64,000 nucleotides of DNA from contig QEOQ01000192.1 of the NCBI GenBank assembly GCA_010279815.1, positions 604,961 to 668,960 on the forward strand. The letters run 5' to 3'. This stretch comes from Brachionus plicatilis (taxonomy: Eukaryota; Rotifera; Eurotatoria; Ploima; Brachionidae). The position numbers and the translations under genes are program-made. Shown in pieces: positions 45,736-58,329 of this stretch; positions within the stretch are counted from its first letter, which is position 1, and every line of letters begins with the position of its first letter. The notes beneath the pieces are model-generated. The model was not told the origin of the DNA, made no database searches, and saw nothing but the letters and a program-made list of their open reading frames with translations.

Positions 45736-46811
45736 TTTATTTATAAGATTTTTTTCATAATTTTAATTTGACTTTATTATGTTCAAATTTAGTGTTTGAA
45801 AACTAACTTTTCAAAATTTTTTCAGATATTTTAGTCTAAGAAAATTTTCAAAATTTTACAATTTTTTCATCATGGATCGATATAAATTATTTAGGAATTA
45901 AAAGTAAAAAACGATTTTAATTTTTAAGGAGCGCTAAGCCATTTAGATTTTGATCTAGAATAAAAAAATTCCGACCCAGTATGTATTTTTAGAAATCACA
46001 TTTTTTTTTAATTTAAATTTTTATTTTATAGAAAAAATAAAAAGCCAAATTGCTTTTTTTAACATTAAGCTAACTCTTTTTCAATAACCCACAATTTTTT
46101 TGAAAGTATCCTGTTGATAATTTTGGTTAATTGCTTCACTAAAAGGTGGTTTTTCCCGTAAACGCTGCTTGGCGATAAAAATAAAACAAGAGAAACAAAA
46201 AAATATAACAAAAGATACCTTTTAAGTTTTTTCTAAAAGATAATTTTGTTTAAAGAGGTAAAATCAGTGAAAAAACTTGAGCTAAAGAAGTGATATTTAA
46301 ATCTAATAGATTATTCAAGACTGTTCAGACTTATGACTTAAAAGAAAGTCTGAAGTCAAGTCAAGTGAATGACTTAAAATTCTTTTCGATTCCAATAATC
46401 GGCATAAAGCACAGAAAGGAAAACTTTACGATGTCAAAATTTCACTTCTACATTAATCTAAACTTTTAAAAATTTAAAAATTTCAATGTTAATTTTGATA
46501 GTGTCTTATTCAAAGTCGATTAAGATCAATATTTCATTCAATTATATAATTTAAATTTTAAATAGTTTGAAATTTGAAAAATTTTTATTTTTTTAAAAAT
46601 TTCTTCAAGTTAAAAAATTCATAGAATTTTTTTTAAAGTAAAAATATCCATGGTATTGGAAAAATTTTAGTCAGAAGAAAAAATCAATTATAGTGCATTC
46701 AGATAGATCATTTATTAAATTTGTGACGGTAGACAGGCTTTAATTTCGAAAGTCCAAAAAGTAATCTATTGAAATAATTAAAGAAAGGATACAGAATAAA
46801 TAAATTTTTTT

Positions 46812-47017
46812 GACCAAGTAGATCTAAATTTAAGTATCTGAAAATTTATTTTTCGCTAAGTAATCACTTGCTTATTTATATCTAAATTTACTTCTACTTT
46901 ATTGCAAAAAGAATAAAGACTTTAAATTAAAAACTATTCCTGTAAAATGTTACTTCTTTAAAAAAAATTAAAAATAAATTCTTTTAAGAAAGAAATAAGC
47001 TCAACAAAAAATTTGAC
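46812..47017 (+). repeat. Direct repeat, copy 2 (about 206 bp)
   Basis: Near-identical to 43107-43335, same orientation, 3.7 kb away. The similarity stops abruptly at both ends, indicating a recent duplication or a mobile unit. Confidence 0.85.
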
Positions 47018-48151
47018 CTCTAAAGATCTCAAAAAATTAGAATAAATTGTATTTATTGATCAAAAAAATTATTTAAAATTTTATTCATTTAATTGTTCAA
47101 ATAAGGAAGTATAAATGTTATTTAAAAAATAGTAAAAAAAAATTTTGACCACTGGTTATTCTATTGATTTGTTTTTGAAGGTAAATTTTATGATCAAATA
47201 GATTTTTTAAATTATAAAATTTAATTTAAAATTTAGTTATATTTATTGTCAAGAATAATGCTGAAATGAAATAATCCCAATTTACTCGACAAGATTTTGT
47301 GAACATTTTAAACATTATATAATGCTGGTAAAATTATGAATTATTCAAATTGATAAGTTTGAATCAGAAAAATTTAATATCATTGAATTAATTAATTTTT
47401 GATTTGATGAAATTGTTTTCTTTTTTTTAAAGTTTTTAGATCAAAAAATTGATAAAAAATTCTAACTTAAATCAAGTAGAATTATTTTGGCAATATTCTG
47501 ACCATATTTCAATTTCCGGGAAAAAGATATCATAAAATATTTCCAGAATCGAGTTTAAACTTGAGTGAAAGTCTGAATGAAGCTGTTATGTTGATACAAA
47601 ATTTAAAATGGTCTACCAATTGCTTCATACGGTTAAATTTGAATTAAAGTGAATCAAATGGTACATTGAGAGTTGCATTCTACTTTTTATTTATAATAAA
47701 ATAATTAATTTTCATTCAATTGAAATTTTTTAATACTACTTAAAATTATACTTGAATTAGATGTTTGTTCTTTTTATTTTAAGAAGAGTCAAGTATCTTA
47801 GTAAATATTTAAGAATATTTTTTTCTCTAATTATAATGTCTATCATTTATTTAGATGGGTTTTGATAAAGTTCTACTACTTACATATTCAGCAATTAATA
47901 AATTTATTCAGTAGAACAGTAAATAAAAATTGTTTATTATAAATTGTGGCTACTTGTTGGAATCGACTATCTGCGAACGCATAAAAAATTGATTATTGAT
48001 GCTGCCAAAAAAATTCAATCAATAATCTAAATCAATCATCCGGAGTTTAACTAATTTAAATTATCATAAAAGTAGCTATTTACTTACTTATTTTATCATA
48101 CGGCATGTTCTACTCTCCTATTTTTTATCAAAATATATTTTTAAAAGACAG

Positions 48152-48290
48152 GGTTGAAGTGTAATTTTATTAATTAATTAAAGATGGTAGAAATTTTTAT
48201 CATTTTTTCCTAAATGAATTAATGTAGTTTCTGTCAAAAAGATGTTAAAAATTTTCTTCGAGAAAAAGACAAAAAATTTTATTTTATTAT
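48152..48290 (+). repeat. Local direct repeat, copy 1
   Basis: GTTGAAGTGTAATTTTATTA then AATGAATTAATGTAGTTTCT and TTTTCTTCGAG recur with changes about 434 bases downstream. Confidence 0.6.
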
Positions 48291-48585
48291 ATTTTATTTA
48301 AGATTCAAAAAAGATTTGAAATTAAAGGATAAATATTTATTAACACTCAAAAGCCACAGGAGTTATTTCGACCTTTTTTGTTGCATCTTTTAACTTTTTT
48401 TGCTTGAAAAAAAAAAAATTTTGTGACAAAAATTAATTCATTTTAAAATTTATTAATTTTAGAATTGATCGGAAAAAAATTTTATAAAATGATTTAATTT
48501 ATTGAACAAAAAAATGAAAAATAGAAGTTACAAAAAGTGTTGAAAAATCCTTCCAGTCTTGAGTGTTAAAAGACAACTAAACAGC

Positions 48586-48725
48586 GTTGAAGTGAAATTT
48601 TATTAATTATTTTAATTTCATAAAAAAAAATTGTCGTTTTTTCTTAGATGAATTAATTAAGTTTTTAGTCAAAAAAATACTAAAATTTTCTTTAAGAACC
48701 AGAAAAAATGTTAAACAAAAATATC
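48586..48725 (+). repeat. Local direct repeat, copy 2
   Basis: GTTGAAGTGAAATTTTATTA, GATGAATTAATTAAGTTTTT and TTTTCTTTAAG correspond to the copy at 48152; diverged by substitutions and small indels. Confidence 0.6.
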
Positions 48726-49472
48726 CGTGTTTTTTTTATTCAAAGAGTAAATATTTTCTTTTTCTGAGTAGGAATGAGAGTCTTTTTTGAAAATGTCTAA
48801 ATTTTACTAATAATTTATTTAAAAATAAATTTAAGTGAATAATTTAGGAAAACAACCAATTTTTAGGGATAAAAATGAATTTTTTTTAATAGAATTTTTG
48901 AGACATTGTCAATTACGTGCATTTTTTTTCTCTTATTAAAAAAAGAACGGAACCCGTGATTAAGTTTAGCAATAATATTAATTAAACAAATCACTAATTT
49001 GATTGGTTTAAGAATTTTAAATTATTAATAAATTTATTCTTATACTAATTATTTCACAAGTGAATTAATCATTTAAAATTTCACAACAAGCACCAGAGTG
49101 GTATTCAGAAGGAAAAAAGCGAGACACCAGATCAATCCAATGGGTCTCTGAGGACCTCTTAATGCAAATAAGACTAAACGCATCGCGCTTTGTTGAAACA
49201 TTTTCAGCTATAATTTAACATATATTTCAAATATATTTTTATTTTTGCTTTCTTTTTTTGTTTCTCTTCAAAAATAATTCTTTGAAAGAGAAAAAAAAAA
49301 TGATAATTTCACATTATTTCAACTAGAAATTTTATTATTCTCAAAATTAATATTTTTGTACAGAAACAAGTGCTTGGACATGGAACAAACTCTTGGAAAT
49401 TTTTTCAAAAAATTTTTATTAAAATTAAAAAATTTATAAATTAAAAAAAAAAAAAAAAAATTTAATTTTAGA

Positions 49473-52400
49473 ATGAAAACCTCGGAATCCAGTGAGGAGC
49501 CGAGCAATTTCGAAAAGTACCGAAATTTGCGCAAACTGAACTCGAATCGGGCCCAGAAGCTCAACTACTTGACCAAATCAAAATACGCTGTGGACGACTC
49601 GTCCAATTTTAGCGAGTTTCTGAACTACCTAGGCCTAGTGGCCATTGAAAAAGCCAGCACCAAGCCCACCCCCATTCCGCACATTGACCCCCATGCCACT
49701 GCCAATGCCCAAGAAAATTGTGACCTAAAGTCAAAAATCGATTTGCTTTTGTGGAAAAAACCACGTCCGAAAGCCACTGCCGTCCGCTCAGTGCCAGCAG
49801 TGGCAAAAAAAGTGCACAAATGTGTCTTTGCCTATTTGTCAAGCATCAATGGCAACCAGGCGCCAAACGAATCTTTTGGCCATGTACAAAACTACCTGAA
49901 GAAAACTCAGGTGAAAAAGTGTGCACTTGTCTATCAAAATTTCTATTGTCCAGTTAGAATAAAAAAAATACTCCACAATTTATATTCACTCAATTTCCTC
50001 AAAATGGGAGACACTGACCCCAACGAGTCTTTGGACTCCAACTCGAGCTTTGGCCAAGACTTGACGTCCATGCAGATCTACTTTGGCAACGAGCAGTCAA
50101 GCCAAGCATTGAGGGCCAATTTGAAAAAAATCGACTGGTGCAAAGCGAACCAGCTGACGCTCAAAAAGCCAGAGTTGAGCGCCGAGGACAACGACCTGAA
50201 CAGCTTGATTGGCAAACTAGAGCTCAAAAGCGGCGAGTGCACTCAGTTTGAGGATTTTTTTGGCGCCAATGCCAACCAAACGCTCGTGGAAATAGTGGAG
50301 AATGACGTGGTCAAGTTTGGCAAAGTGCTGGACAATGTTGGTGGTCGGTGCAAAATTTTTGTCTTCGGCGCGGACCTCGCCGAGTTCTATTTTGTCACCG
50401 ATGCCTATTTGAAGAGCTTTGGCTGGTCAAAACGCTTCGGCTTTGGCAACACGAACTTGGAGTTGTTGGCAGACAAAGACCGCACGGCCTTTGAGACTTT
50501 GCAAGTGGACAGAGTGGACTTCATGGACCAAGACTTGCCCATACGCAAAAATTACTTTATCGAGGTTTTGTTCGAGAACAGGTTTTATGTGGGCTGTGTG
50601 GCCGAAGTGTGCAACAATGAGCTGATCAAGGTGCGCCTGGACTCCAAGGACTCGGCCATAAATGGTCAGGTGTTGAGCTTTTTTGTTGACTTCAAGAACA
50701 AGTCGAAGAGCTCGGGCCACTTGTATCCGTGCAAGTGGTGCGAGAGAAACAACATGGTGCTGGGTGAGCCCAGTGCGTGGGCCTGTGGTCAAAAGTTCGA
50801 CTGGGAAGTGTACATGAAAAATAGGTGCAAGGAGGCGCAGTTTTACATGAGCAAACAGAGTGGAGGGTTTTTGTCGCCAAGGGGCGGCGCCAGCTCGGCC
50901 AGCGATCAGTTCAAAGTGGGCCAGTATGTAGAGGTGGCCTTGGCAAAAAAAGACCACTGGTTGTATCTGGGAAAAATAAAAGCTTTGCTAGGAAATTTAG
51001 TTTTTGTCAAGGTCTATTCGCAAAAGATTGATCTGAAGAATAAATTGTACATATATGCCAGTGACTCGTGCGACCTGTACCCGGTCGGCTGGTCACAGAT
51101 AAATAATTATAGATATTTTGACAGCTCTTTTTTTTTTCGCTTGACCCACAGGCCGCCCATTGACCAGGAGAAAATGGACTTTCATGAGAGCTTTTTGAAT
51201 TTTGTTCAAAGTAAAAAAATATTTGGATTTAAATTTTTTATTTTGTTTGAGGGTTTTTTAAATTTTAATTCAAGGTGAGGAGGAAATTGGCAGCAAGGTT
51301 CATTTGAATTTGGGTGTTGTCAATTGTGGTCCGTATTTTGTGAAAGCAAAGTTGGCCGAGTTGCCGCTGGTCTATGGTCCGGGGCCTGTATTTTTAGTCA
51401 TTTTTAAACTAGTCCAAAATTTGCTCAGTGTTTGCGAAAAACCGTTCAAGCTCTTGAAAATAGTTCAAAAGATTGGAAAACAAAAGACCGACACGTCTAG
51501 TGGCCGAACTCCAAGTCATCGCAAAGTACGCTTGAAAGCAAAGTTAGTTTTTTTCTCATTTATTTTTACCATTGTTTTGGCTAATTGTGAAATTTTGCGC
51601 CTATTTTTTTTGCGGTATCCCATTTTTTTCGACCAAATTTTTTTTCTGGTCACCTGATCTCTGACATGAAAGTGAATGTATTTCTGTAGCACAATTTTTT
51701 TTAATAAGCTATTAAAAATAATAAAAAAAATTTTAGCCTATTATTAATTGAATAAAAGTATATTTAAAAAATTAAATAAAAATATTAAAATTAAATAAAT
51801 TAAATAAATTAATTTATTTAACTAATTAAACTAATTAAAATAATTAAATAAACATATTAAAATTTGGGCAAAATGTGATCAACTGGTCACAAAAAATTTA
51901 TCATTTTAACTGGTTTGGGGAACAAGAGCAGCGTTGTTTAAAAGTCCCAAAAAAAAGTCCAAGTCCTGACGTAAAAAATTTTTTAAAAAAAAAAAATTAA
52001 AGCCTTTGGTCGGTCTTTAGAAAAAAAAAAAAAAAATAGTCTGGACTTGGACTTGACTCGAGACTTGTGACTTTTAGACAACTCTGAACAAGAGTGATCA
52101 CCAAATTTAAAATGACACAATATGTGATCAAAATTATTTAAAATAAATAAAAGGAAAAAAAAAGTGACCAATTTTATATTTTTGTGATCAATGTTTCTAG
52201 TGAACAGATCAAAGTTTTTGATTTTTCTACCAATAAATTAATTTTTGTAATCAAAAAAAAAGTCAAGTTACTGTGAAAGATTGATTTAAAATGCGCCAAA
52301 AAATAACAAATTTTTCTTTCAAAGATTGAGAAAAAATTGAGGACAATTGTCAGTGGTCAGTAATATTATTTTAGTGATCAATACTCAAATTCTTGTGAAA

Positions 52401-55400
52401 AATGAAATGATTTGATCACATTTGTCAAGACCCTAAATTTTAAATAAACCCTCATAACATTCCAGATGCATTCAAGTACTGATGATATTTTTGAAATAAC
52501 AATAAAAATATCTATCAGGAAAGGGAGTTTTTATTAATAAAATTAGGTGATTTTGCCATTTTTTCATATGATAGAAAAATATTTTTCATGCTTTTAAAAA
52601 AAAAAAATTTGCCATTTTATGATATTTTTTATTCTGATATAAATTTTTAACACTCAAAAGATGATTTTTTTATAACGTTAAGGATTAAACGGGTCCAAAA
52701 AACCAATATAATAAATATATTTACCGTAAGTGTCTTTTATAATTAAAAAAAAACGATTTCAATTATTAAAGAAGAAAATGAAATAATTTCAAAAAAAGAC
52801 TGAAAAAATACAAGTAAATTTTTTTTTCTAAAAAGTAATAAAAATTATGAATCCTTTAATATATTTTCGAACAATTCGTACAATTTAATTTAAAATATAT
52901 TACTAAAGAGTCTTAATTTTGTTGGTCTAACTTTCTTGTTAAAATTTTTCTTCCTCCATTTTTTTTATCAAAAATATAATTAGCTAGGCCTTCTTTGTAT
53001 ATTTTACATTATAAAAGGGAAAAAAGTATACAATTTTTGCTCTAAAATTAAACTCTTGTTCTGAAAATGGAAACAAGTGAAACAACTGTTGTTTCATCTA
53101 ATGATTAAGTCTGAAAAAATTTCAAATTATTTATTTTCAGTAATTTCAAGCAGCGTTCAATTTTTCAGAAATTCGCATTAGATTCAACTTTTTTTTCATT
53201 TTGTTTCATTTTCGGAACAAATTATAAAAACAAAAATTTTACTATTTTTTTATATGAAAATTCACAATGGGAAATTTTGAAGAATTCAAGTCTATTAAAA
53301 AATGGTTTGATTCGATCTGATCAGTGAAAAAGATAAGAGTTAGGCCATGCTTTATTAGTTACATAAAATAATAGAAAAAATATTTTAATTAAATTTTTTG
53401 ATAAATTCAAAAAGATAATGCAGTCAGACTTGTTTTTACTTCGAGATTTAGGATGCTGAAAATTATATTTAAAAGCATTAAAAAATTAGTTTTAATTTTT
53501 AAAGGAAAAATGTCTTATGAAATACTCATCAGTTTTGGACTGTTTTATAGAATTTTAAATGAGATTGTTTTAACACTAGAAGTATCAAACGAGTTATTTT
53601 GCTCAATTAGAAATTTTAAATGTCAATTTTTTCAAAAAAATAAATCATAAAAATAAAAAGTTAAAAATTAGTTATGTGAATGAAACATAGTGCAACAATC
53701 ATAGTTAAATCAATTGTCACAATTTACAAAAGCTGTGCAAAATTTCTGTAAAATGCTCGAATGTAGTAAAATCTAATTTCTGCTAAATTTGCAGAGTTCA
53801 GCAGACCTTGATAGTTGATGCAACTATGCATGTTTTTTTGATAGAACTAATTTTGAACTTCCAGAAAAAAGGTATTCAATTTGTTATCTCTTTGTACTGA
53901 ATTTCAATATAAAATATAAAATATGTATCCTCGATAAAGCTAAAACATTTAAGAACAGTCTATAAAAAATTAAAACTTTAATTTTAAACTCTAAAATTTG
54001 AGTTTTTTTTTTAAAGAGGATTTTCTTTTCAAATCTTCATTTTGTATTAAACAAAAATATTTATAAAATTATTTTATTTTAGTTGTAAAATAAAAAAGAA
54101 AGCTTAGAAATCTCATGTTAATTGGTTAGTGATAACCAATTTTACTTATTTATAAATTTAGATTTTTTTATGTACAACAAAAAATTAAGCTTAGTATCAT
54201 ATCACCAATTTTGTAATATTTTTTACTTGAAAGGCCTCCTCAATAAATAAATTTCAATATTTTAAAAGTTTTACCTTTTCGAGAACAACGATCGTGCAAA
54301 AGGTTTTTGATCAATTTATATCAATAAAAATTGGTATTTTGTCAAAAAATACAAATTTTTTAGACAACTAAAAATGAACTAAAAACTCATTTATTAAGTT
54401 CTTTTTTGAACAACTGATCGTAAAGAACTGGAAGGTCATTAACAAAATTTTAAAAAAGTAAAGGACCTAACACAAATCCTTGTGGCATTCTAAACTTAAT
54501 AAGTGATAAGGGTTTAGATTTTTAGATATGATTAATTTAAATAATTTTAAAAAAAAAATAGAATCTTGAAAAAATATTTGCCTCATTTGGATTTCATAAA
54601 AAAATTTTCATACTACAATTACTAATTTAGGACCTCTCGAAATCGATTACATAAATTTTTTAATAAATTTTTTTTTTATTTTACCATTAATTTTTTTTTT
54701 CTAAAAAATTATTAATTCTTCATTAGAGAGAATATTTTTTAACCACATAAATTTTTAAATTAAAAAAAAAATTTAATTAGTATTTGTAATTAGTATTAGT
54801 AGTAGCAGTAGTAATATTAATATGACTGCGTGGATCTTATCTAAAAGCTGTAGCGTTGTAACATACAGCTATAGCAGTAAGGATACTTGTACTTTGAATT
54901 GAGTAAAAATATCACAATCAAAAAAATTCTAAAAGTAAAAGATGTCAAAAAGTTTAAAATATGGGCCTACTAATTAGTATGTAGTCTTTTAAATAAGTTA
55001 ATTGTTAATTCTATATAAAAAAAGATTTTTTCTTTTATTAAATGACAATTTATATTTTAGAGCTAGATTAATAGAAAAATTAAAATTAAAAATACTTAGT
55101 GTACATTTATTCAATATTTGTGGTAGCGATTTAATAAATTGTGGTAATTTAATAAAAATGTGTGGTATTCAAACTGAACAAGCGTTAATTTAATAATTAA
55201 AAAAATAATTAAAAGAAGAATATTTATTACTTTTGAAATTTAAATTTTTTTTTAATAAAAGTTTTAATTAAGGGAGAGGGGCAAGTACATGTTCAGAGAA
55301 GTTGAGATCTCTTCGAAGTATTCTCAGCTGAAAGAGTTTTTAAGCGAACTGTGCCACCAGCTCAAGTGCTGCACCCGAATGATATCGTTGTACGAAAACA

Positions 55401-56175
55401 GCGAATTGACCGATGTGTATTATGAAGCAAATAAAAATTTATCGTCAGATATAAAATGTTGTCTACTATGCACCTTGAATTACTTTTCACTTCAAAACTA
55501 CGAAGAAGTGAAGCCAGTCGAGGAGCCCGTGAAGCCAAGAGTGAAAAATTTTCAAAAAAAACTCAAACCCGACACAAATTTTAGTCCCATAAAGACAAGG
55601 CTAAACACCAAAGCAGAGATGTTGTTCCAGGAAATTCGTCAGACCAAAATTGAGGGTGATAATAAAAAGAATGAGTCATGTAGCGATGACGAGCCACTTA
55701 TAAAAAAAACCAGGCGATTTAATTCACAATCGACTTCGAGTTTACTTAAAAAAGAGAGTCATGATGCAAAGTCAGACTTGAATAACACCATGCCGTGTCA
55801 GATAAGCAATCAAGTAGGCAATTTAAACCAAAATAGCTTGGTAAAAAATTCACAATCTAATTCAAATGTCTTGCTAAACAATCCATCGAACCCGGTACTT
55901 TGGTCGAGAAAAGAAGTCGAACAGTATCTTATTGATAATAAGTTTGACCCAAATCTGGTCCATCTTATCGAAGAACATGTAATTTTGCAAAAAATCTATT
56001 TCTTTAAATTAAAATTTTTTATAAATAATAAAAGGAGCTGGATGGTCAGTCTTTTTTGATGCTCAGCTTGCCAACAATTCAAAATTATATGAATTTAAAA
56101 TTGGGTCCAGCGATAAAATTAGCACATTTAGTAGAAAGATTGAAAATTTATTACTTTGATAATTATAAAAAATAG
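49473..56175 (+). CDS. SFMBT: Sfmbt-like Polycomb-group protein: four MBT repeats, SLED and SAM
   Basis: Four exons: 49473-51210, 51275-51542, 55273-55978, 56035-56175 (2853 nt, 950 aa), phases agreeing at every join. MBT repeats end near residues 233 (DWCKANQLTLKKP), 320 (FGWSKRF), 425 (LYPCKWCERNN) and 545 (LYPVGWSQINNY); the first two are degenerate. The SLED (DUF3588) domain follows: LNLGVVNCGPYFV, YGPGPV, then, across the 3.7-kb intron, KGKYMFREVEI-like residues and LCHQLKCC. A basic, serine-rich linker leads to a C-terminal SAM domain (about 877-945: WSRKEVEQYL, ELDGQSFLMLSLPTIQ, LGPAIKLAHLVERLK). This order is that of SFMBT proteins, which bind methylated histone tails and tether PhoRC-type repressor complexes in the nucleus. 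SCML/Scm is less likely because it has two MBT repeats. An acceptor-like TTTTAG sits one base before the ATG. AATAAA at about 56332 is a likely poly(A) signal. Confidence 0.93.
51929..52085. mobile_element. MITE family D, copy 2 (157 bp), in the SFMBT intron
   Basis: Ends CAGCGTTGTTTAAAAGTC and GACTTTTAGACAACTCT, inner AAGTCCAAGTCC against GGACTTGGACTT. An exact 9-bp duplication GAACAAGAG flanks it (51920-51928, 52086-52094), indicating transposition into the intron. Confidence 0.8.
53670..53907. mobile_element. MITE family B, copy 3 (degenerate), in the SFMBT intron
   Basis: The right half (TTTTGAACTTCCAGAAAAAA, TTTGTACTGAATTTC) matches family B. The middle (TAGTGCAACAATCATAG to GATGCAACTATGCATG) matches the inner unit of copy 2, in the same arrangement. 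The left end is decayed and no target duplication is visible. Confidence 0.6.
54385..54505 (-). pseudogene. Tiny LINE reverse transcriptase remnant inside the SFMBT intron
   Basis: The reverse strand encodes FRMPQGFVLGPLLF, a stop, then NFVNDLPVLYDQLF, which is the [21 protein letters not shown] block of jockey/CR1-like RTs with substitutions. It sits in the 3.7-kb third-exon intron of the SFMBT-like gene, antisense to it. Confidence 0.65.
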
Positions 56176-57476
56176 TTTTGATTAAATTTCTTGTCCGAAG
56201 CAACAGTACAATAGTATTGAAAAATAATATTGAGAGGGAGTATTTATTTTAATTTGTTTTTTTTTTTCTTTTTTGTTTGCTCATTACTTCTTGTTTTTAA
56301 TAATCTTTTATTTTTATAAAAAATTTTATAAAATAAAATAAATGTTTCATTCAATTTATTCAAATAAAAAAATTTAATTAGTGATACTTTCTTCGTTTTA
56401 TTCGTAAAACTTTTTGACAAAATCTGAAAATCTAATTCTAATTGCTAAGACCAGAGAACACTTTTGTTATGTTATTTAAATCTTGAACAGTATCGCTCTA
56501 GAATAGTTTCAAATATTCTTTCGGGCTTAAGGAGTTCAGTGCAAATTGAAAAAAAAAATTTTTCTCTCATAGAAAAATTAAAATAAAAAATTTCCCAAAA
56601 AAATTTTGAACAAAGTGCAGCATCCCGTGTATCTTTTAAAAGTGCCAAACATGGGAATATCAAACAAAATTGGGCAAACCAAACAGAGATCTGTCTTAAA
56701 TTTTTAAATTCATAAAATTTTGTTTTCGTTTAAGTTTAAGGAAATATTAAGAATTATTTTTTCATTTGAATTTATCTTGAATTGTTTATACTAAATTTGC
56801 GATCTAATGGATATATTATTTATTTTTTTGTACCTATTTAACAACATACAAAAAATAGCTACAATATTTACAAAATAATTTATTTTATAAATATTGTGTT
56901 ATTCAGGACATTAGAATATTTTTTTTATCCGCCTTGAACATTAATGAAGCTGATAAATCATCTTTATTGATCGGTTTTGAAATAATGAATGAATGGATTT
57001 CTATTTTAAATTTAAATAATTTTACGCGTAATATAATCTATACCCATAAATTTATTAAAAATGACCATAAATATAATAAAGTTTCCATAAATTTATTAAA
57101 AATAGAATAAACTTAACAGTTATTTATCAAATTGAATAAAAAAGTAATAGAAAATAGAAAATTATCCTAAATTGATTAAAACAACCTTAATTTGAATAAA
57201 AAGAACATTAATTGGTTCATTAGAATTAAGAAACTCATTAGATTTACACTTTTAAGATAAATTAATTGACACTTATTGACACTTATTAATATTGTTAGCA
57301 AATTAATTTGTAACAAATATATAAATAATAATAAATAAATAATGATTTAAAATTTATCTAATTTTAATTTTAATATTTATCTACTTTTTAACTTACATCA
57401 TTTTAACTTTATTTTCTTCATATTTTTTATTTTTATTTTATTTTATTTAACTTTATTGTAATTTTTTATTTTTTTT

Positions 57477-57532
57477 ATTTAATCTGAAGGAGCTTTAGCT
57501 CGGTACAGATATACAAATAAATAAATACAAAA
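57477..57532 (+). repeat. LINE/SINE 3' tail, copy 3
   Basis: TTAATCTGAAGGAGCTTTAG then CTCGGTACAGATATACAAAT and AAATAAATAC. It is nearly the same as the copy at 12563, with the hairpin-forming GAGCTTTAGCTC conserved. Confidence 0.6.
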
Positions 57533-57850
57533 AATGATTTTTATCCTATTTCTTAAAAATGTCTGAAGAACCAAAAACTCAATCATCTGAAAGCTATTAT
57601 TATTATTAAAGCTATTATCTTCAAAATGTCATCAACTCGCCATGTTATAAGATTTGTATACGAGGTTGAGAGGAGTTTCTGTGTTTTTTAGTCGTATTAT
57701 TTAAAATTAATCTATTGCTTAGTAGTTAATTAATTAAAAAAAGTGCAAATTTTATTTGATTAATTTTTTGAAAATTAAAAATTTTTTTAATTATTTTTTT
57801 AATTTTTTTTTAATTTTTTATTGAAAATTTTTTATTAATTTTTTATTTAA

Positions 57851-57950
57851 GAGGCTCTGCAAAAACTCTGCATTTTGCAGCAAAATGAACGCCATTAAAA
57901 AGAATTTAATTTGACTGCGCAATTTAAATGCAGAGTTTTTGTAGAGCCTC
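57851..57950. repeat. 100-bp hairpin repeat
   Basis: GAGGCTCTGCAAAAACTCTG at the left end is mirrored by CAGAGTTTTTGTAGAGCCTC at the right, with one mismatch per arm. It can form a stem of about 24 bp; likely a small MITE. Confidence 0.65.
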
Positions 57951-58026
57951 ACACAAGCATTTATTCAGCATTTATTGTGCATTATTTAGCATTTTGCAGA
58001 GAGACTTAATCAAGAACCATTCAAAA

Positions 58027-58274
58027 TAGTGTTAGGAACCGTACAAACGGCCATTGATGCGGCCAAAAATTTTTTAAACAGCGAACAAGACCGCCTAGAC
58101 GGACGGTTATAAAGGCGGACGGTCACTTTGGCGGCCAGGAAGGCGGCCAAAAATTTGGACCGCTGAGTTGGCCGGCCAAAACATAGACGGACGACCAACT
58201 TCGCGGTCACAATTTTTGGCCGCCTTATTTTGGCCGCGTTCGGACCGGTCAAGCTTGGCCGCCGCCCAACACTA
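58027..58274. mobile_element. hAT-like MITE, copy 2 (248 bp), strongly GC-rich
   Basis: Ends TAGTGTTAGG and CCCAACACTA, flanked by an exact 8-bp duplication ATTCAAAA (58019-58026, 58275-58282). The interior is rich in GGCCGCC and GGACGGTC words, unlike the AT-rich host DNA. The terminal motif is the same as that of the element at 7238. Confidence 0.8.
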
Positions 58275-58329
58275 ATTCAAAAGTTACAAACAAAAATATC
58301 ATTTGGTCTGAATTTTTTCATCCTAAACT

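Larger units (their letters stand above)
45736..49472. other. Intergenic, AT-rich, between PIGB and SFMBT
   Basis: Contains direct repeat copy 2 (46812) and the local duplicate pair at 48152 and 48586. The two genes are divergently transcribed, so their promoters lie here. No coding sequence seen. Confidence 0.6.

Noticed and set aside
43107..47017. LTR retrotransposon with 3.7-kb interior
   Set aside because: The interior is the PIGB gene with introns; no gag/pol, primer site or TG...CA ends.
50427..50957. 176-codon open frame opposite the SFMBT exon
   Set aside because: Shadow of the GC-richer MBT-coding region, with no recognisable domain.
57851..57950. microRNA precursor
   Set aside because: The stem is at the ends with a large unpaired middle, more like a MITE than a pre-miRNA; no expression data.
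58010..58252. Open minus-strand frame of about 80 codons
   Set aside because: It lies wholly within the GC-rich hAT-like MITE, which explains the absence of stops.
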